From assembly GCA_965650335.1 (NCBI GenBank), contig CBFGOI010000008.1:11650-75649 (forward strand): a stretch of 64,000 nucleotides of DNA, read 5' to 3'. The notes under the pieces were generated by a model. That model saw only the letters and a list, made by a program, of their open reading frames with translations. It had not been told where the DNA came from and made no database searches. Shown in pieces: positions 35,114 through 43,656 of this stretch (position 1 is the stretch's first letter; each line of letters starts with the position of its first letter). The position numbers and the translations under genes were made by a program. Source of the DNA: Paradesertivirga sp965650335. GTDB taxonomy: Bacteria; Bacteroidota; Bacteroidia; Sphingobacteriales; Sphingobacteriaceae.

Positions 35114-36035
35114 GACAATCTCAATAATAATTCCCGCCTTTAACGAAGAGCCGAACCTTCCTGTGGTAACAGAAAGACTTTATTCTCTATTTGAGAACTC
35201 ACCCTATATACTTGAACTTATTTTCATTAACGATGGAAGCAAAGATGGGAGCCTTGAGGTTTTAAAACTCCTATCTCAACAGTATCCGAATTTCTATTTC
35301 ATCGATTTTTCCAGGAACTTCGGGCAACAAAATGCCTTACGTGCGGGGTATGATTACGCGACGGGGGAGGCAGTAATTTGCATGGATGCGGATCTCCAAA
35401 ACCCACCCGAGGTAGTGAAAGAATTGGTTCAAAAATGGGAAGAAGGCTACGAGGTTGTGATTTGTAAACGTAGGGATGCAACCCAGAACGCGGGAGCCTT
35501 TAAAGAAAATACATCCCGATTATTTTATAAAATAATGAGTTTCCTCACCAATATTTCTATTGAACCTAACTCTCCTGACTTCAGGCTTATCGATAGAAAA
35601 TTGGTGAACGTCATTAAAGACCTCACCGAAAAGGACATCTTTTTTAGAGGATTGATCTCATGGATGGGCTTCCGAAAAACCGTTATAGAATACGACCATA
35701 GTATCCGTTTACACGGCGACACAAAGTATTCTCTAAAAAAGATGATTAAACTTGCATCTTCGGGATTAACCAGCTTTAGCGTAAAACCTCTACATCTGGC
35801 TATTTACCTTGGCTTGTTTATCTCCGGCTTATCAATTCTATACGTCCCTTATGCTTTATACAGCTATTACAGCGGGAATGCTATTTCTGGCTGGGCTTCC
35901 CTGATCGTAACTATTTCTTTTTTTGGAGGATTACAGCTCCTGATTCTTGGGGTTATTGGATTATATCTCGGCAAACTGTTCATGCAGTCGAAACAACGGC
36001 CCGAATATATTATAAGAGAGACAAATCTGACATAA
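35106..36035 (+). CDS. GT2 polyprenyl-phosphate glycosyltransferase
   Basis: A 309-residue DPM1/GtrB-like enzyme. The GT-A domain begins TISIIIPAFNEEPNLPVV, has FINDGSKDGS, the metal-binding MDADLQNPPEVV, and SPDFRLIDRKLV. Two C-terminal membrane spans follow (LAIYLGLFISGLSILYVPYA and a second after ISGWAS). It would transfer a hexose from a nucleotide sugar to undecaprenyl phosphate. The ATG at 35106 overlaps the GT87 gene by eight bases; the earlier frame start lies within that gene and adds unrelated residues. Confidence 0.9.
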   Translation: MHKTISIIIPAFNEEPNLPVVTERLYSLFENSPYILELIFINDGSKDGSLEVLKLLSQQYPNFYFIDFSRNFGQQNALRAGYDYATGEAVICMDADLQNPPEVVKELVQKWEEGYEVVICKRRDATQNAGAFKENTSRLFYKIMSFLTNISIEPNSPDFRLIDRKLVNVIKDLTEKDIFFRGLISWMGFRKTVIEYDHSIRLHGDTKYSLKKMIKLASSGLTSFSVKPLHLAIYLGLFISGLSILYVPYALYSYYSGNAISGWASLIVTISFFGGLQLLILGVIGLYLGKLFMQSKQRPEYIIRETNLT

Positions 36036-36078
36036 AATGCTGGCTTAATTACTCACCTAAATAATAGCCCGCCTTCAA

Positions 36079-37362
36079 TTACTCAGCAATCAATAAGAAA
36101 TAATTCTTTTTCCCCTTTTGAGCGATTATATACTTGCCTTTGACTAACTGACTTGAATTAACAACAACAGCAGGATCGGCAAGTTTTTCACGGTTTAATG
36201 AAACCCCACCCCCTAAAATCATTTTCTTAGCTTCACCTTTGGATGCAAAAACCTGAGATTTTTCTGCAAGAAGATCGGTTATATTTAAACCTGCGCTCAG
36301 TTCAGTTTTCGAAATTTTGAATTGCGGCACCCCTTCAAACACGTCTAAAACCTCCTCATCATTCAATTGGTTAAGAAAATCAACAGAACCTGTACCGAAT
36401 AAAAACTCCGAAGTTTTTAAAGCTGTTTGAAGCGCCTCTTCAGAATGGGTTCTGATAGTGATCTCCTCGGCTAAAGCTTTCTGTAAAGTGCGTAAATGCG
36501 GAGCAGCATCATGCTCAATTTCCAATGCCTCAATTTCTTCTTTTCCCTTCAGCGAGAAAATACGGATCCAGCTTTTTGCATCCAAATCTGTAGTATTCAG
36601 CCAAAACTGGTAAAATTTATATGGCGAGGTCTTTTTACTATCCAGCCAGATCGCACCGCTCTCTGTTTTTCCAAACTTAGTGCCATCAGCTTTTTTAATC
36701 AGCTGAGTGGTTATCGCAAAAGCAGTACCCGCATCTTTACGTCGAATCAACTCCGTTCCGGTAACAATATTACCCCACTGGTCTGAACCACCCATTTGCA
36801 CCAGACATTTTTTATTTTTCCAAAGCCAATAAAAATCGTAGCCCTGCACTAACTGGTAGCTAAATTCGGTAAACGACATTCCTGTTTCACCTTCAAGCCT
36901 CTTCCTTACAGAATCTTTGGCCATCATGTAATTTACGGTAAGATGCTTCCCTACATCGCGGATGAAATCCAGAAACGAGAAATTCTGAAACCAATCGTAA
37001 TTATTCACCATTTCGGCACTGTTGGCTCCGCTGTTAAAGTCCAGAAACTTTCTTAGCTGGCTTTCTAAGCAATTAACATTATGTGTCAACACATCCTCGG
37101 AAAGCAAATTGCGCTCTGCAGATTTCCCTGACGGATCACCAACCATGCCGGTGGCACCACCTACTAACGCGTAAGGTTTATGTCCGGCCCGCTGGAAGTG
37201 GATCAAAGTCATTATTTGTGTTAGATGCCCCACGTGAAGTGAATCGGCAGTAGGATCGAAACCGATATAACCAGAGGTCATACCTTTATTCAATTCTTCT
37301 TCAGTTCCCGGCATAATATCATGCAGCATGCCTCTCCAGCGTAGTTCTTCAACAAAGTTCAT
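36079..37362 (-). CDS. tyrS: tyrosyl-tRNA synthetase
   Basis: Charges tRNA-Tyr with tyrosine. The class I HIGH motif appears as HVGHLTQIM near residue 42, the tyrosine pocket as YQLVQGYDFYWLW and MGGSDQWGNI, and the KMSKS loop as KFGKTESGAIW. The C-terminal S4-like domain (KMILGGGVSLNREKL) binds tRNA. 427 residues is the usual length. It is transcribed alone from a TATCTTTG box. Confidence 0.96.
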   Translation of the reverse strand: MNFVEELRWRGMLHDIMPGTEEELNKGMTSGYIGFDPTADSLHVGHLTQIMTLIHFQRAGHKPYALVGGATGMVGDPSGKSAERNLLSEDVLTHNVNCLESQLRKFLDFNSGANSAEMVNNYDWFQNFSFLDFIRDVGKHLTVNYMMAKDSVRKRLEGETGMSFTEFSYQLVQGYDFYWLWKNKKCLVQMGGSDQWGNIVTGTELIRRKDAGTAFAITTQLIKKADGTKFGKTESGAIWLDSKKTSPYKFYQFWLNTTDLDAKSWIRIFSLKGKEEIEALEIEHDAAPHLRTLQKALAEEITIRTHSEEALQTALKTSEFLFGTGSVDFLNQLNDEEVLDVFEGVPQFKISKTELSAGLNITDLLAEKSQVFASKGEAKKMILGGGVSLNREKLADPAVVVNSSQLVKGKYIIAQKGKKNYFLLIAE

Positions 37363-37380
37363 GTGTTTCGTTTAATTGCG

Positions 37381-37388
37381 CAAAGATA
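37381..37388 (-). promoter_or_regulatory. -7 box of tyrS
   Basis: TATCTTTG on the minus strand, 18 bases before the tyrS start, fits TAnnTTTG. A TTTG further upstream is about 30 bases away, too far for the usual spacer. Confidence 0.45.
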
Positions 37389-37439
37389 TAAGAATTGAGA
37401 AATTAAAAACTGCCTTTGCAAAAGGGATGTTAGTTACAT

Positions 37440-38012
37440 ATGCAAGAAGTTGAAATTTTACAAAAAGATATACTTGCCGACCGAGCCTATCGTCTTGAAT
37501 GGATTAAGTTTCGGAAGACACAAAACGGTAAAACTGAGACTCAGGAACGGGAGGTTTATTTCCGTCCGGAAGGCGCGACAATTTTATTGATCGACCCCGA
37601 AAGGAAAACAGTTTTATTAACCCGGCAATTTCGACTTCCTGTGCATCTGAGACGAGAAAAAGATTTATTACTGGAGGCTTGCGCCGGAATAATTGATGAA
37701 GGAGAGCTGCCCGAGCACGCCATAGTGCGTGAAGTTGAGGAAGAAACAGGTTATCGAATCTCTGAGATAAAACAAATAGCACACGGTTTTATGACACCTG
37801 CGTCTGTGACTGAATATGTATATTTTTTTACAGGGAAGTATTCTCCGGAAATGAAGGTTGGAGAAGGGGGCGGAAACGAACATGAAGGCGAAGACATCGA
37901 ATTAATTGAAATGCCTGCTGCCGAAGCGAAAGAGTTATTACTAACCGGAAAGATCCATGATGTAAAAACAATTTTGCTCCTTCAGCATGCGATCATCCAA
38001 AATCTGATCTAA
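37440..38012 (+). CDS. Nudix hydrolase, NudK/GDP-mannose pyrophosphatase-like
   Basis: This 190-residue protein has LLTRQFRLPVH before the Nudix box (GIIDEGELPEHAIVREVEEE then TG). HGFMTPASVTEYVYFF and EHEGEDIELIEMP complete the NudK/ADP-ribose-pyrophosphatase pattern. It would hydrolyse a nucleoside-diphosphate sugar such as GDP-mannose, which may limit sugar donors; the exact substrate is not fixed. It is divergent from tyrS. Confidence 0.85.
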   Translation: MQEVEILQKDILADRAYRLEWIKFRKTQNGKTETQEREVYFRPEGATILLIDPERKTVLLTRQFRLPVHLRREKDLLLEACAGIIDEGELPEHAIVREVEEETGYRISEIKQIAHGFMTPASVTEYVYFFTGKYSPEMKVGEGGGNEHEGEDIELIEMPAAEAKELLLTGKIHDVKTILLLQHAIIQNLI

Positions 38013-38072
38013 TTGCGTACTTTGTATAAAACAAACATTCTCGCTCTTGATAAGGGATAAACAGGAGAGCTT

Positions 38073-38759
38073 ATGAATTTTTTGTCGCATTTCTATTTTG
38101 ACAGATATACGCCCGATCCTCATCAGGTGATTGGAATCGTTTTGCCTGATCTTTTAAAAAATGCGGATAAAGACTGGAATATCCGACCGGAAAAAAATGA
38201 AGGTCTTTATATAGACTCAGAAGTTCAGAATATCTATTGGGGATGGAAGCGACATATCCTGGTTGACAAATATTTCCATTGCTCTGCGTTCTTTCTTAAA
38301 CATACACAAGAAATCCGAACGAGAATTTTTCCTTTTTTGAAAACTGCGCCAGCCCGTCCATTCTTTATAGCCCACATTGCGCTTGAATTAATACTCGACA
38401 GCCTCCTGCTGAATAATAAGCTCCTAAATACCTCTAACTTTTATACTCACCTGGAAAACACAAATAAGGAAGCGCTAACCCGTTTCCTTAAAATGAACGA
38501 TATCCTGGAACAAGAACCTTTTTTTCATTTTCTGAATAATTTTATAGGCGATAAATATCTGAACACCTACATCCATCCAAATAAACTTGTTCATGCCATC
38601 CATGGCATTTGTATGCGAATCTGGGATCATCCATTTGATGAAATGCAAAAAAGGCAACTTACAGAGGTCTTAATTGAATATCAGGAAATTTTACAGACAG
38701 ACTTTATGAGCATTTTTGAGGATATCGAAAAGTTGCTAATTAAGGAAGCAACTGTCTAA
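38073..38759 (+). CDS. AcpH-like (ACP phosphodiesterase family) protein
   Basis: This 228-residue protein starts MNFLSHFYFDRYTPDPHQVI and continues GIVLPDLLK, the opening of the DUF479/AcpH family, whose founding member removes phosphopantetheine from acyl carrier protein. HILVDKYFHCSAFF and IAHIALELILDSLLL give the histidines and acidic residues of the HD-like metal site. Sequence is diverged from the enterobacterial enzyme, so activity is not certain. Its stop overlaps the RAYT pseudogene stop by four bases. Confidence 0.65.
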   Translation: MNFLSHFYFDRYTPDPHQVIGIVLPDLLKNADKDWNIRPEKNEGLYIDSEVQNIYWGWKRHILVDKYFHCSAFFLKHTQEIRTRIFPFLKTAPARPFFIAHIALELILDSLLLNNKLLNTSNFYTHLENTNKEALTRFLKMNDILEQEPFFHFLNNFIGDKYLNTYIHPNKLVHAIHGICMRIWDHPFDEMQKRQLTEVLIEYQEILQTDFMSIFEDIEKLLIKEATV

Positions 38760-39343
38760 TCGAATATGCTTTGTATTTTAGCAATATCCTCGTGCGCCCT
38801 TTTAAAATAGTCTATACCACCAAACCAATCTATTACGTCGATTTTGTTAAGTCTTGAAAAAGTGCCGTCTGCCAGCTGATGAATTGAGCTGTATTTCCAG
38901 TCATATATACTTTTTACAAAGCCATGCTTTACAGGATTGTTGTGTATGTAAAGGATTAATTGAGTGAAATAGGCATCGGAAACAACCTCCTTCTTTTTCA
39001 TATTTGGTTGAAATAAACTTCCCGTCCTGCTATACTCTTTATTTTAAGATTGGGTGTATGAACTAAACAAGTTGGCGAATTGTTTACTGATTAACTTTCC
39101 AAAAGTTTCGAACTTTTGGAAAGTTTTAATGCCTAAACAATCTATAACTTGATCTTCGCTTTTAATCTTAATCATAATGTGAAAGTGATTAGGCATTAAA
39201 CAAAATACAAAAGTTTCAGCTATCAGAGCAATATGTTTAAAATATTTATCCAGAAAGAAGTCATAGTTCTTTTCTTCGATAAACAGGTTCTCGATGCCAT
39301 TAGCACGATTGTAAATGTGGTAAGTTTTTTCAGCTTCAAACAT
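38756..39343 (-). pseudogene. RAYT (REP-associated Y1 transposase), nonsense-interrupted
   Basis: Read as one frame the gene would make about 195 residues of a Y1_Tnp/IS200-like transposase. It has the HUH motif His53-x-His55 in MPNHFHIM, and SSYTQS-stop-NKEYSRTGSLF, then YIHNNPVKHGF with the probable catalytic Tyr132. A TAA at codon 100 (39044-39046) splits it in frame, leaving the tyrosine behind the stop. The halves are otherwise intact, so the stop is recent or read through. RAYTs mobilise REP palindromes; two such palindromes lie here, one inside this gene. Confidence 0.85.
39093..39125. repeat. REP-type palindrome inside the RAYT gene
   Basis: Perfect 15-bp arms AACTTTCCAAAAGTT/AACTTTTGGAAAGTT with loop TCG. 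In the RAYT frame it encodes TFQKFETFGKL. It is nearly identical to the palindrome at 39404. Confidence 0.85.
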
Positions 39344-39403
39344 TATAGTAGATGTTTGAACTAAAGTACATGAAATATTTCTTGCTAGGAAAATTCCTGA
39401 ATC

Positions 39404-39436
39404 AACTTTTCAAAAGTTTAAAACTTTTGGAAAGTT
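39404..39436. repeat. REP-type palindrome upstream of the RAYT gene
   Basis: Arms AACTTTTCAAAAGTT and AACTTTTGGAAAGTT (one mismatch), central TTA-type loop. It lies 61 bases before the RAYT start and touches the stop of the YhcH gene, where it can also end that transcript. Confidence 0.85.
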
Positions 39437-40023
39437 CATTTGGTATATCTTACTTTAATCACCACTTTTTTCACGACATCGTATCCGTCAACCTTAATAC
39501 TCGGACGGTGAACATCTTCAGGAAAAAAGATATACATCGTTCCCGGCTCTGCAACATAAAATCTACCAGCCGCAATGTAATTAGCTACATCCCTCGTCGG
39601 ATCATAGGGCTTTGTTACAGTAGCTTTTGAAAGTTCGGCAACGCCAATTTTTTCTTTACCCGTAACAATATATTGTATGTCGATCATTTTACGGTGAGAT
39701 TCCCAATTGGTTTGTTCGTATGCCTTATCCGGACCTTCGGTTACAGAAGCGAAAACGCTATCACCATCAATCGGATATTTTCCCGGAGCAAGCTTCTCCA
39801 AGTCAGTGTCTTTCAAATAAGCAAAAGCTTTATCCCACCAAACCTTATTCTTTTTATACTGATTTTCAAACTCTGCCTGGTTAATGTCGCTGTATGGCAT
39901 AAGTTTTAATCCGTTATACCACTGCCCCTGTTTGAACCAGCTGGAAGAAGTTTTTTTGGCTGCACATCCTGTTAAAAACAGCCCGCCTATTAAAGCAATT
40001 AGAATAAATTTAAAAGAATTCAT
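39436..40023 (-). CDS. YhcH/YjgK/YiaL family lipoprotein
   Basis: This 195-residue protein begins with lipoprotein signal MNSFKFILIALIGGLFLTGC, so Cys20 would be lipidated. The rest is a YhcH-type cupin-like domain: NWESHRKMIDIQYIVTGKEK and GTMYIFFPEDVHRPSI carry the metal-binding His and Glu residues. Family members are linked to sialic acid or other sugar use and are normally cytoplasmic; an exported lipidated form is unusual. It ends at a REP palindrome. Confidence 0.85.
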   Translation of the reverse strand: MNSFKFILIALIGGLFLTGCAAKKTSSSWFKQGQWYNGLKLMPYSDINQAEFENQYKKNKVWWDKAFAYLKDTDLEKLAPGKYPIDGDSVFASVTEGPDKAYEQTNWESHRKMIDIQYIVTGKEKIGVAELSKATVTKPYDPTRDVANYIAAGRFYVAEPGTMYIFFPEDVHRPSIKVDGYDVVKKVVIKVRYTK

Positions 40024-40102
40024 TATATGGTTGGTTTTATATCTGCCAAGATAAATATTTCATCAGTATTGACAACATACGAAAGTTAAAACTCAAAAAT
40101 CT

Positions 40103-40110
40103 TATCTTCG
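40103..40110 (+). promoter_or_regulatory. -7-like box of ligA
   Basis: TATCTTCG, one base off TAnnTTTG, ends four bases before the ligA ATG. The arrangement is like the box before the LuxE-like gene. Confidence 0.3.
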
Positions 40111-40114
40111 TTCC

Positions 40115-42130
40115 ATGTCTCTTTTTGAAATTAAAGAACGAATGGATGCCCTGGTTAAAGAACTTAACCAGCACAATTACAACTATTATGTACTTGCCCA
40201 GCCTACAATTTCCGACTTCGAGTTTGATATCAAGCTGAAAGAGCTGGAAGCGCTGGAAAAACAACATCCTGAGTACCAGGACGAAAACTCCCCCACCCAA
40301 AAGATCGGCGGAGACATTACAAAAAAATTCGAGACGGTAAGCCATAAGTGGCCCATGCTTTCTTTAGGGAACACGTACAACGAACAGGATCTGAGAGATT
40401 TTGATGAGCGGATACGTAAAGCGATAGGAAGCGAATTCGAATATGTTTGCGAGCTGAAGTTCGATGGCTTATCGATAAACCTCACCTACGAAAATGGAAA
40501 GCTTTTACGGGCTGTTACCCGAGGAGATGGCACAAAGGGAGATAATGTAACTACAAACATAAAAACGATACAACGTATCCCAAAAACACTTCAGGGCCCG
40601 GGTTATCCTGAAAGTTTTGAAATCCGCGGTGAAGTATTTATGCACCGTGCAGCCTTTGAACGATTAAACCACGAGCGTCTTGAGAAAGGCGAAGTGCCTT
40701 ATGCAAATCCAAGAAACTTCGCTTCGGGTACCGTTAAACTTCAGGATTCTGCTGAAGTAGCTAAACGGCCGCTTGATTGCTTTCTATATTTTTTGTACAC
40801 AGATAAAAAGCTTTTCAACACCCACTGGGAAAGTCTTCAAACGGTTCGCGAGTGGGGATTTCACATCTGCGAGCACAATAAACTGGTAAAAAACATCGAT
40901 GAAGTTTTAGCTTTTATTCATTACTGGCAGGACAAGCGCTTTGGTTTAAGTTATGACATTGACGGTATCGTTATTAAAGTAAATAATTACAGTCAGCAGC
41001 AGGAACTAGGCTTTACAGCTAAATCGCCACGCTGGGCTATTTCATATAAATACAAAGCCGAGGAGGTTGAAACCATACTTGAAAGTGTGACCTACCAGGT
41101 CGGAAGAACAGGTGCGGTGACACCAGTTGCCAATCTTAAACCTGTTCTGTTAGCGGGTACAACGGTAAAACGTGCCACATTACACAATGCTAACGAGATA
41201 GTAAGACTTGATTTACATAAAGGAGACAGCGTTTTTGTTGAAAAGGGAGGAGAAATCATTCCCAAGATCATTGCTGTAAACACACTGAAGCGAGCTGAAA
41301 ACGCTGAAAAGATTGAGTACATTAAAACCTGTCCGGAATGTGGAAGCGACTTAATTCGAAAAGAGGGTGAAGCTGTACATTATTGTCCGAATGATGAAAG
41401 TTGCCCGCCGCAAATAGTGGGTAAAATTCAACATTTTATTAGTCGTAAAGCCATGAATATAGATGGCTTGGGCGATGAAACAATTGAAACCTTGTACAGA
41501 AAAGGCTTAATCGAGCATATCAGCGATCTCTATATTTTACATGAAAAGATGGATGAGCTAAAACAGATGGAACGTTTTGGTGAAAAGTCTATCAATAATA
41601 TGCTTGAAGGAATTGAGCGCTCAAAGCAAATGCCTTTTGAAAAAGTTTTGTTTGGTATGGGGATCCGTTATGTTGGCGAAACTGTGGCGCGGAAAATCGC
41701 TCAACATTTCAAAAACATAGATAGCCTAATGAATGCGTCCTATGAAGAATTAATTTCTGTTGATGAGATTGGAAGCAGAATCGCGGAAAGCTTAATTGAT
41801 TATTTCAAAGATTCCAGACACCTAGATCAGCTTGAAAAATTAAGAGCGGCCGGCTTACAATTCAGAACCGAAGAAAAAGAAATAAATCTAGCCAGCGATA
41901 AACTTGTTGGAAAGACATTCATTATATCCGGAGTTTTTGAGAAATTTAGCCGAGACGAACTTTCGGAAATCATCCAGGCAAACGGAGGAAAAATACTAAG
42001 CAGCATCTCGTCAAAATTGACTTATTTGGTAGCCGGAGACAATATGGGGCCATCAAAATTAGAGAAAGCACAAAAATTAAATATCCCAATTATCTCGGAC
42101 GACGAGCTTCTTAGATTAATAAATGAGTAA
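40115..42130 (+). CDS. ligA: NAD-dependent DNA ligase
   Basis: Seals nicks in DNA using NAD+, essential for replication and repair. Adenylated Lys115 lies in CELKFDGLSINL. The nucleotidyltransferase and OB domains are followed by a four-Cys zinc finger (CPECGSDL, CPNDESCPPQ). Helix-hairpin-helix repeats (FGEKSINNMLEGIE, DEIGSRIAESLI) and a C-terminal BRCT domain (LVGKTFIISGVFEKFSRDEL) complete it. 671 residues is the family norm. Confidence 0.97.
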   Translation: MSLFEIKERMDALVKELNQHNYNYYVLAQPTISDFEFDIKLKELEALEKQHPEYQDENSPTQKIGGDITKKFETVSHKWPMLSLGNTYNEQDLRDFDERIRKAIGSEFEYVCELKFDGLSINLTYENGKLLRAVTRGDGTKGDNVTTNIKTIQRIPKTLQGPGYPESFEIRGEVFMHRAAFERLNHERLEKGEVPYANPRNFASGTVKLQDSAEVAKRPLDCFLYFLYTDKKLFNTHWESLQTVREWGFHICEHNKLVKNIDEVLAFIHYWQDKRFGLSYDIDGIVIKVNNYSQQQELGFTAKSPRWAISYKYKAEEVETILESVTYQVGRTGAVTPVANLKPVLLAGTTVKRATLHNANEIVRLDLHKGDSVFVEKGGEIIPKIIAVNTLKRAENAEKIEYIKTCPECGSDLIRKEGEAVHYCPNDESCPPQIVGKIQHFISRKAMNIDGLGDETIETLYRKGLIEHISDLYILHEKMDELKQMERFGEKSINNMLEGIERSKQMPFEKVLFGMGIRYVGETVARKIAQHFKNIDSLMNASYEELISVDEIGSRIAESLIDYFKDSRHLDQLEKLRAAGLQFRTEEKEINLASDKLVGKTFIISGVFEKFSRDELSEIIQANGGKILSSISSKLTYLVAGDNMGPSKLEKAQKLNIPIISDDELLRLINE

Positions 42131-42193
42131 TCTGAAAATTCACTCGTGTAAATTCATAAATCCATCATAAATTAGCAAGCTATTTGGGTTTCG

Positions 42194-42231
42194 TTAAAAA
42201 GCTTATTTAATTGAGCATAAGAGCTTTTTAA
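42194..42231 (+). other. hairpin between ligA and dapA
   Basis: Arms TTAAAAAGCT and AGCTTTTTAA are perfectly complementary with an 18-base loop. It could weakly terminate ligA or act in the dapA leader, but the T-run lies within the stem. Confidence 0.35.
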
Positions 42232-42253
42232 AACCCTCCAAGACAAACAAAGA

Positions 42254-43132
42254 ATGAATAAATTTCATGGAACAGGTGTAGCTATGGTTACTCCGTTCAA
42301 CACAGACGGTTCAGTAGATTTAGAAGGGTTAAAAAGGTTAATCAATTTTCAGATTGATGGCGGTGTACAATACCTGGTGTCATTGGGAACAACAGGAGAA
42401 GCATCAACGTTAAGTAAGGATGAGAAGAAAACTGTTTGGGAATTCACCAAAGACACAGTAGCTGGCCGTGTGCCTTTAGTTGCCGGAATTGGAGGGAACA
42501 GCACCTCAGAAGTAATTAAAGATTTGGAGAGCTTTAACAGCGAAGGGTATGACGCAATTCTTTCGGTAAGTCCGTATTATAACCGACCTACGCAAGAAGG
42601 AATCTACCAGCATTATAAGGCAATTGCACAAGCGGCTCCCCTTCCTGTAATGTTATATAATGTTCCGGCCAGAACAGGCAGCAATATGACTGCCGAAACC
42701 ACACTCAGACTGGCGCATGATTTTAAAAATATTATCGCTGTAAAAGAAGCAGCCGGGAATTTCGATCAATTCAATAAAATATTAAGAGATAAAGCCGAAG
42801 ATTTTCTTTTTATTTCGGGCGATGATGCGGTTTCTTTGCCACTGATTGCAATGGGTGCAGTAGGTATCATTTCAGTGGTTGCGAATGCTATTCCAGCAAT
42901 ATTTTCTAAGATGATTGGGTTATGCCTTGAAGGCAAGTTTAAAGATGCACAAATCTTGCATTACAAGATTCTTGAGTTCACTAACTTATTGTTCCTGGAA
43001 GGAAATCCCTGCGGAGTAAAAGAAGCATTAATGCATCTGGAGGTTTGCGGAAATACATTGCGGTTACCACTCGTAAATGTCAGCCAGGGATTATCCACAG
43101 CTATAGAAAAGCAGGTTCAGAGTCTAGGATAA
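42254..43132 (+). CDS. dapA: 4-hydroxy-tetrahydrodipicolinate synthase
   Basis: Condenses pyruvate with aspartate semialdehyde, the first step of the diaminopimelate/lysine branch, which feeds peptidoglycan. Schiff-base Lys164 is in IIAVKEAAG, the catalytic Tyr is in LYNVPARTG, and GTTGEASTL near residue 43 supplies the Thr-Thr proton relay. 292 residues is standard. It ends before a strong two-way terminator. Confidence 0.95.
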   Translation: MNKFHGTGVAMVTPFNTDGSVDLEGLKRLINFQIDGGVQYLVSLGTTGEASTLSKDEKKTVWEFTKDTVAGRVPLVAGIGGNSTSEVIKDLESFNSEGYDAILSVSPYYNRPTQEGIYQHYKAIAQAAPLPVMLYNVPARTGSNMTAETTLRLAHDFKNIIAVKEAAGNFDQFNKILRDKAEDFLFISGDDAVSLPLIAMGAVGIISVVANAIPAIFSKMIGLCLEGKFKDAQILHYKILEFTNLLFLEGNPCGVKEALMHLEVCGNTLRLPLVNVSQGLSTAIEKQVQSLG

Positions 43133-43193
43133 AAAAACAGCCGGCAATCGGTGAGGAATATGGTTCGGGAATTAATCTCACATTATAAAAAAT

Positions 43194-43228
43194 AAAAAAC
43201 CCCGTCTGAAAAACAGGCGGGGTTTTTT
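43194..43228. terminator. bidirectional terminator
   Basis: Stem AAAAACCCCGTCTG/CAGGCGGGGTTTTT with one G-T pair and a 5-base A loop, with A- and T-runs outside. It separates the convergent dapA and histone-like genes. Confidence 0.88.
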
Positions 43229-43245
43229 ATTCCAAAAAGAATAAA

Positions 43246-43434
43246 TTACTTAGCAGTATTTTTTGCTTCCTGGATCTCTAAACGAATCGCTTGAGCAAGG
43301 TTTTTGATATCTTGTAAACCTTTTCTAACACGAGTTCCAGCAGCGCTGTTTCCTTTGTTATAGAATTTGTCTGCATCACCTTCTAAGCCAGTGATTAAGT
43401 CTTTAAGTTCGGTAAATCTTTCGAATTTTGCCAT
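43246..43434 (-). CDS. histone H1-like (Hc1 family) protein
   Basis: This 62-residue protein matches the short Hc1-type proteins of Bacteroidota: FTELKDLITGLEGDADKFYN, then KGNSAAGTRVRKGLQDIKNL, then LEIQEAKN. It is helical, with basic residues concentrated in the middle. Relatives are thought to bind DNA as nucleoid proteins. It is transcribed alone, and its upstream region is very AT-rich. Confidence 0.85.
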   Translation of the reverse strand: MAKFERFTELKDLITGLEGDADKFYNKGNSAAGTRVRKGLQDIKNLAQAIRLEIQEAKNTAK

Positions 43435-43551
43435 TGTTAAATAAGTTTAGTTTTAATGAGTTAATATTTTTTATAAGCTATAAGCGAATGTAAAGGGTTT
43501 TTCTATAAAAAAAAATTATTTGAAAAATAAAAATCGCCTTTCTGAGTGTTT

Positions 43552-43578
43552 TTATCCACATTTGGGGCATTATTCACA
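43552..43578. other. pair of DnaA-box-like sites
   Basis: TTATCCACA (43552-43560) is the consensus DnaA box. TTATTCACA (43570-43578), 18 bases on in the same orientation, is a close variant. They lie in the gene-free 43435-43656 interval beside an A/T-rich stretch. There is no dnaA, dnaN or gidA nearby. Confidence 0.45.
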
Positions 43579-43656
43579 CAAAAAGCTCCATATTTAACCC
43601 AAGAGAAAACTGTTATCATATAACAAAATACCGACAGCCTCCAATAAATCCAATTC

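Noticed and set aside
43435..43656. Chromosomal replication origin
   Set aside because: Only two DnaA boxes, no origin-linked genes, and flanking genes converge on the region rather than diverge from it.
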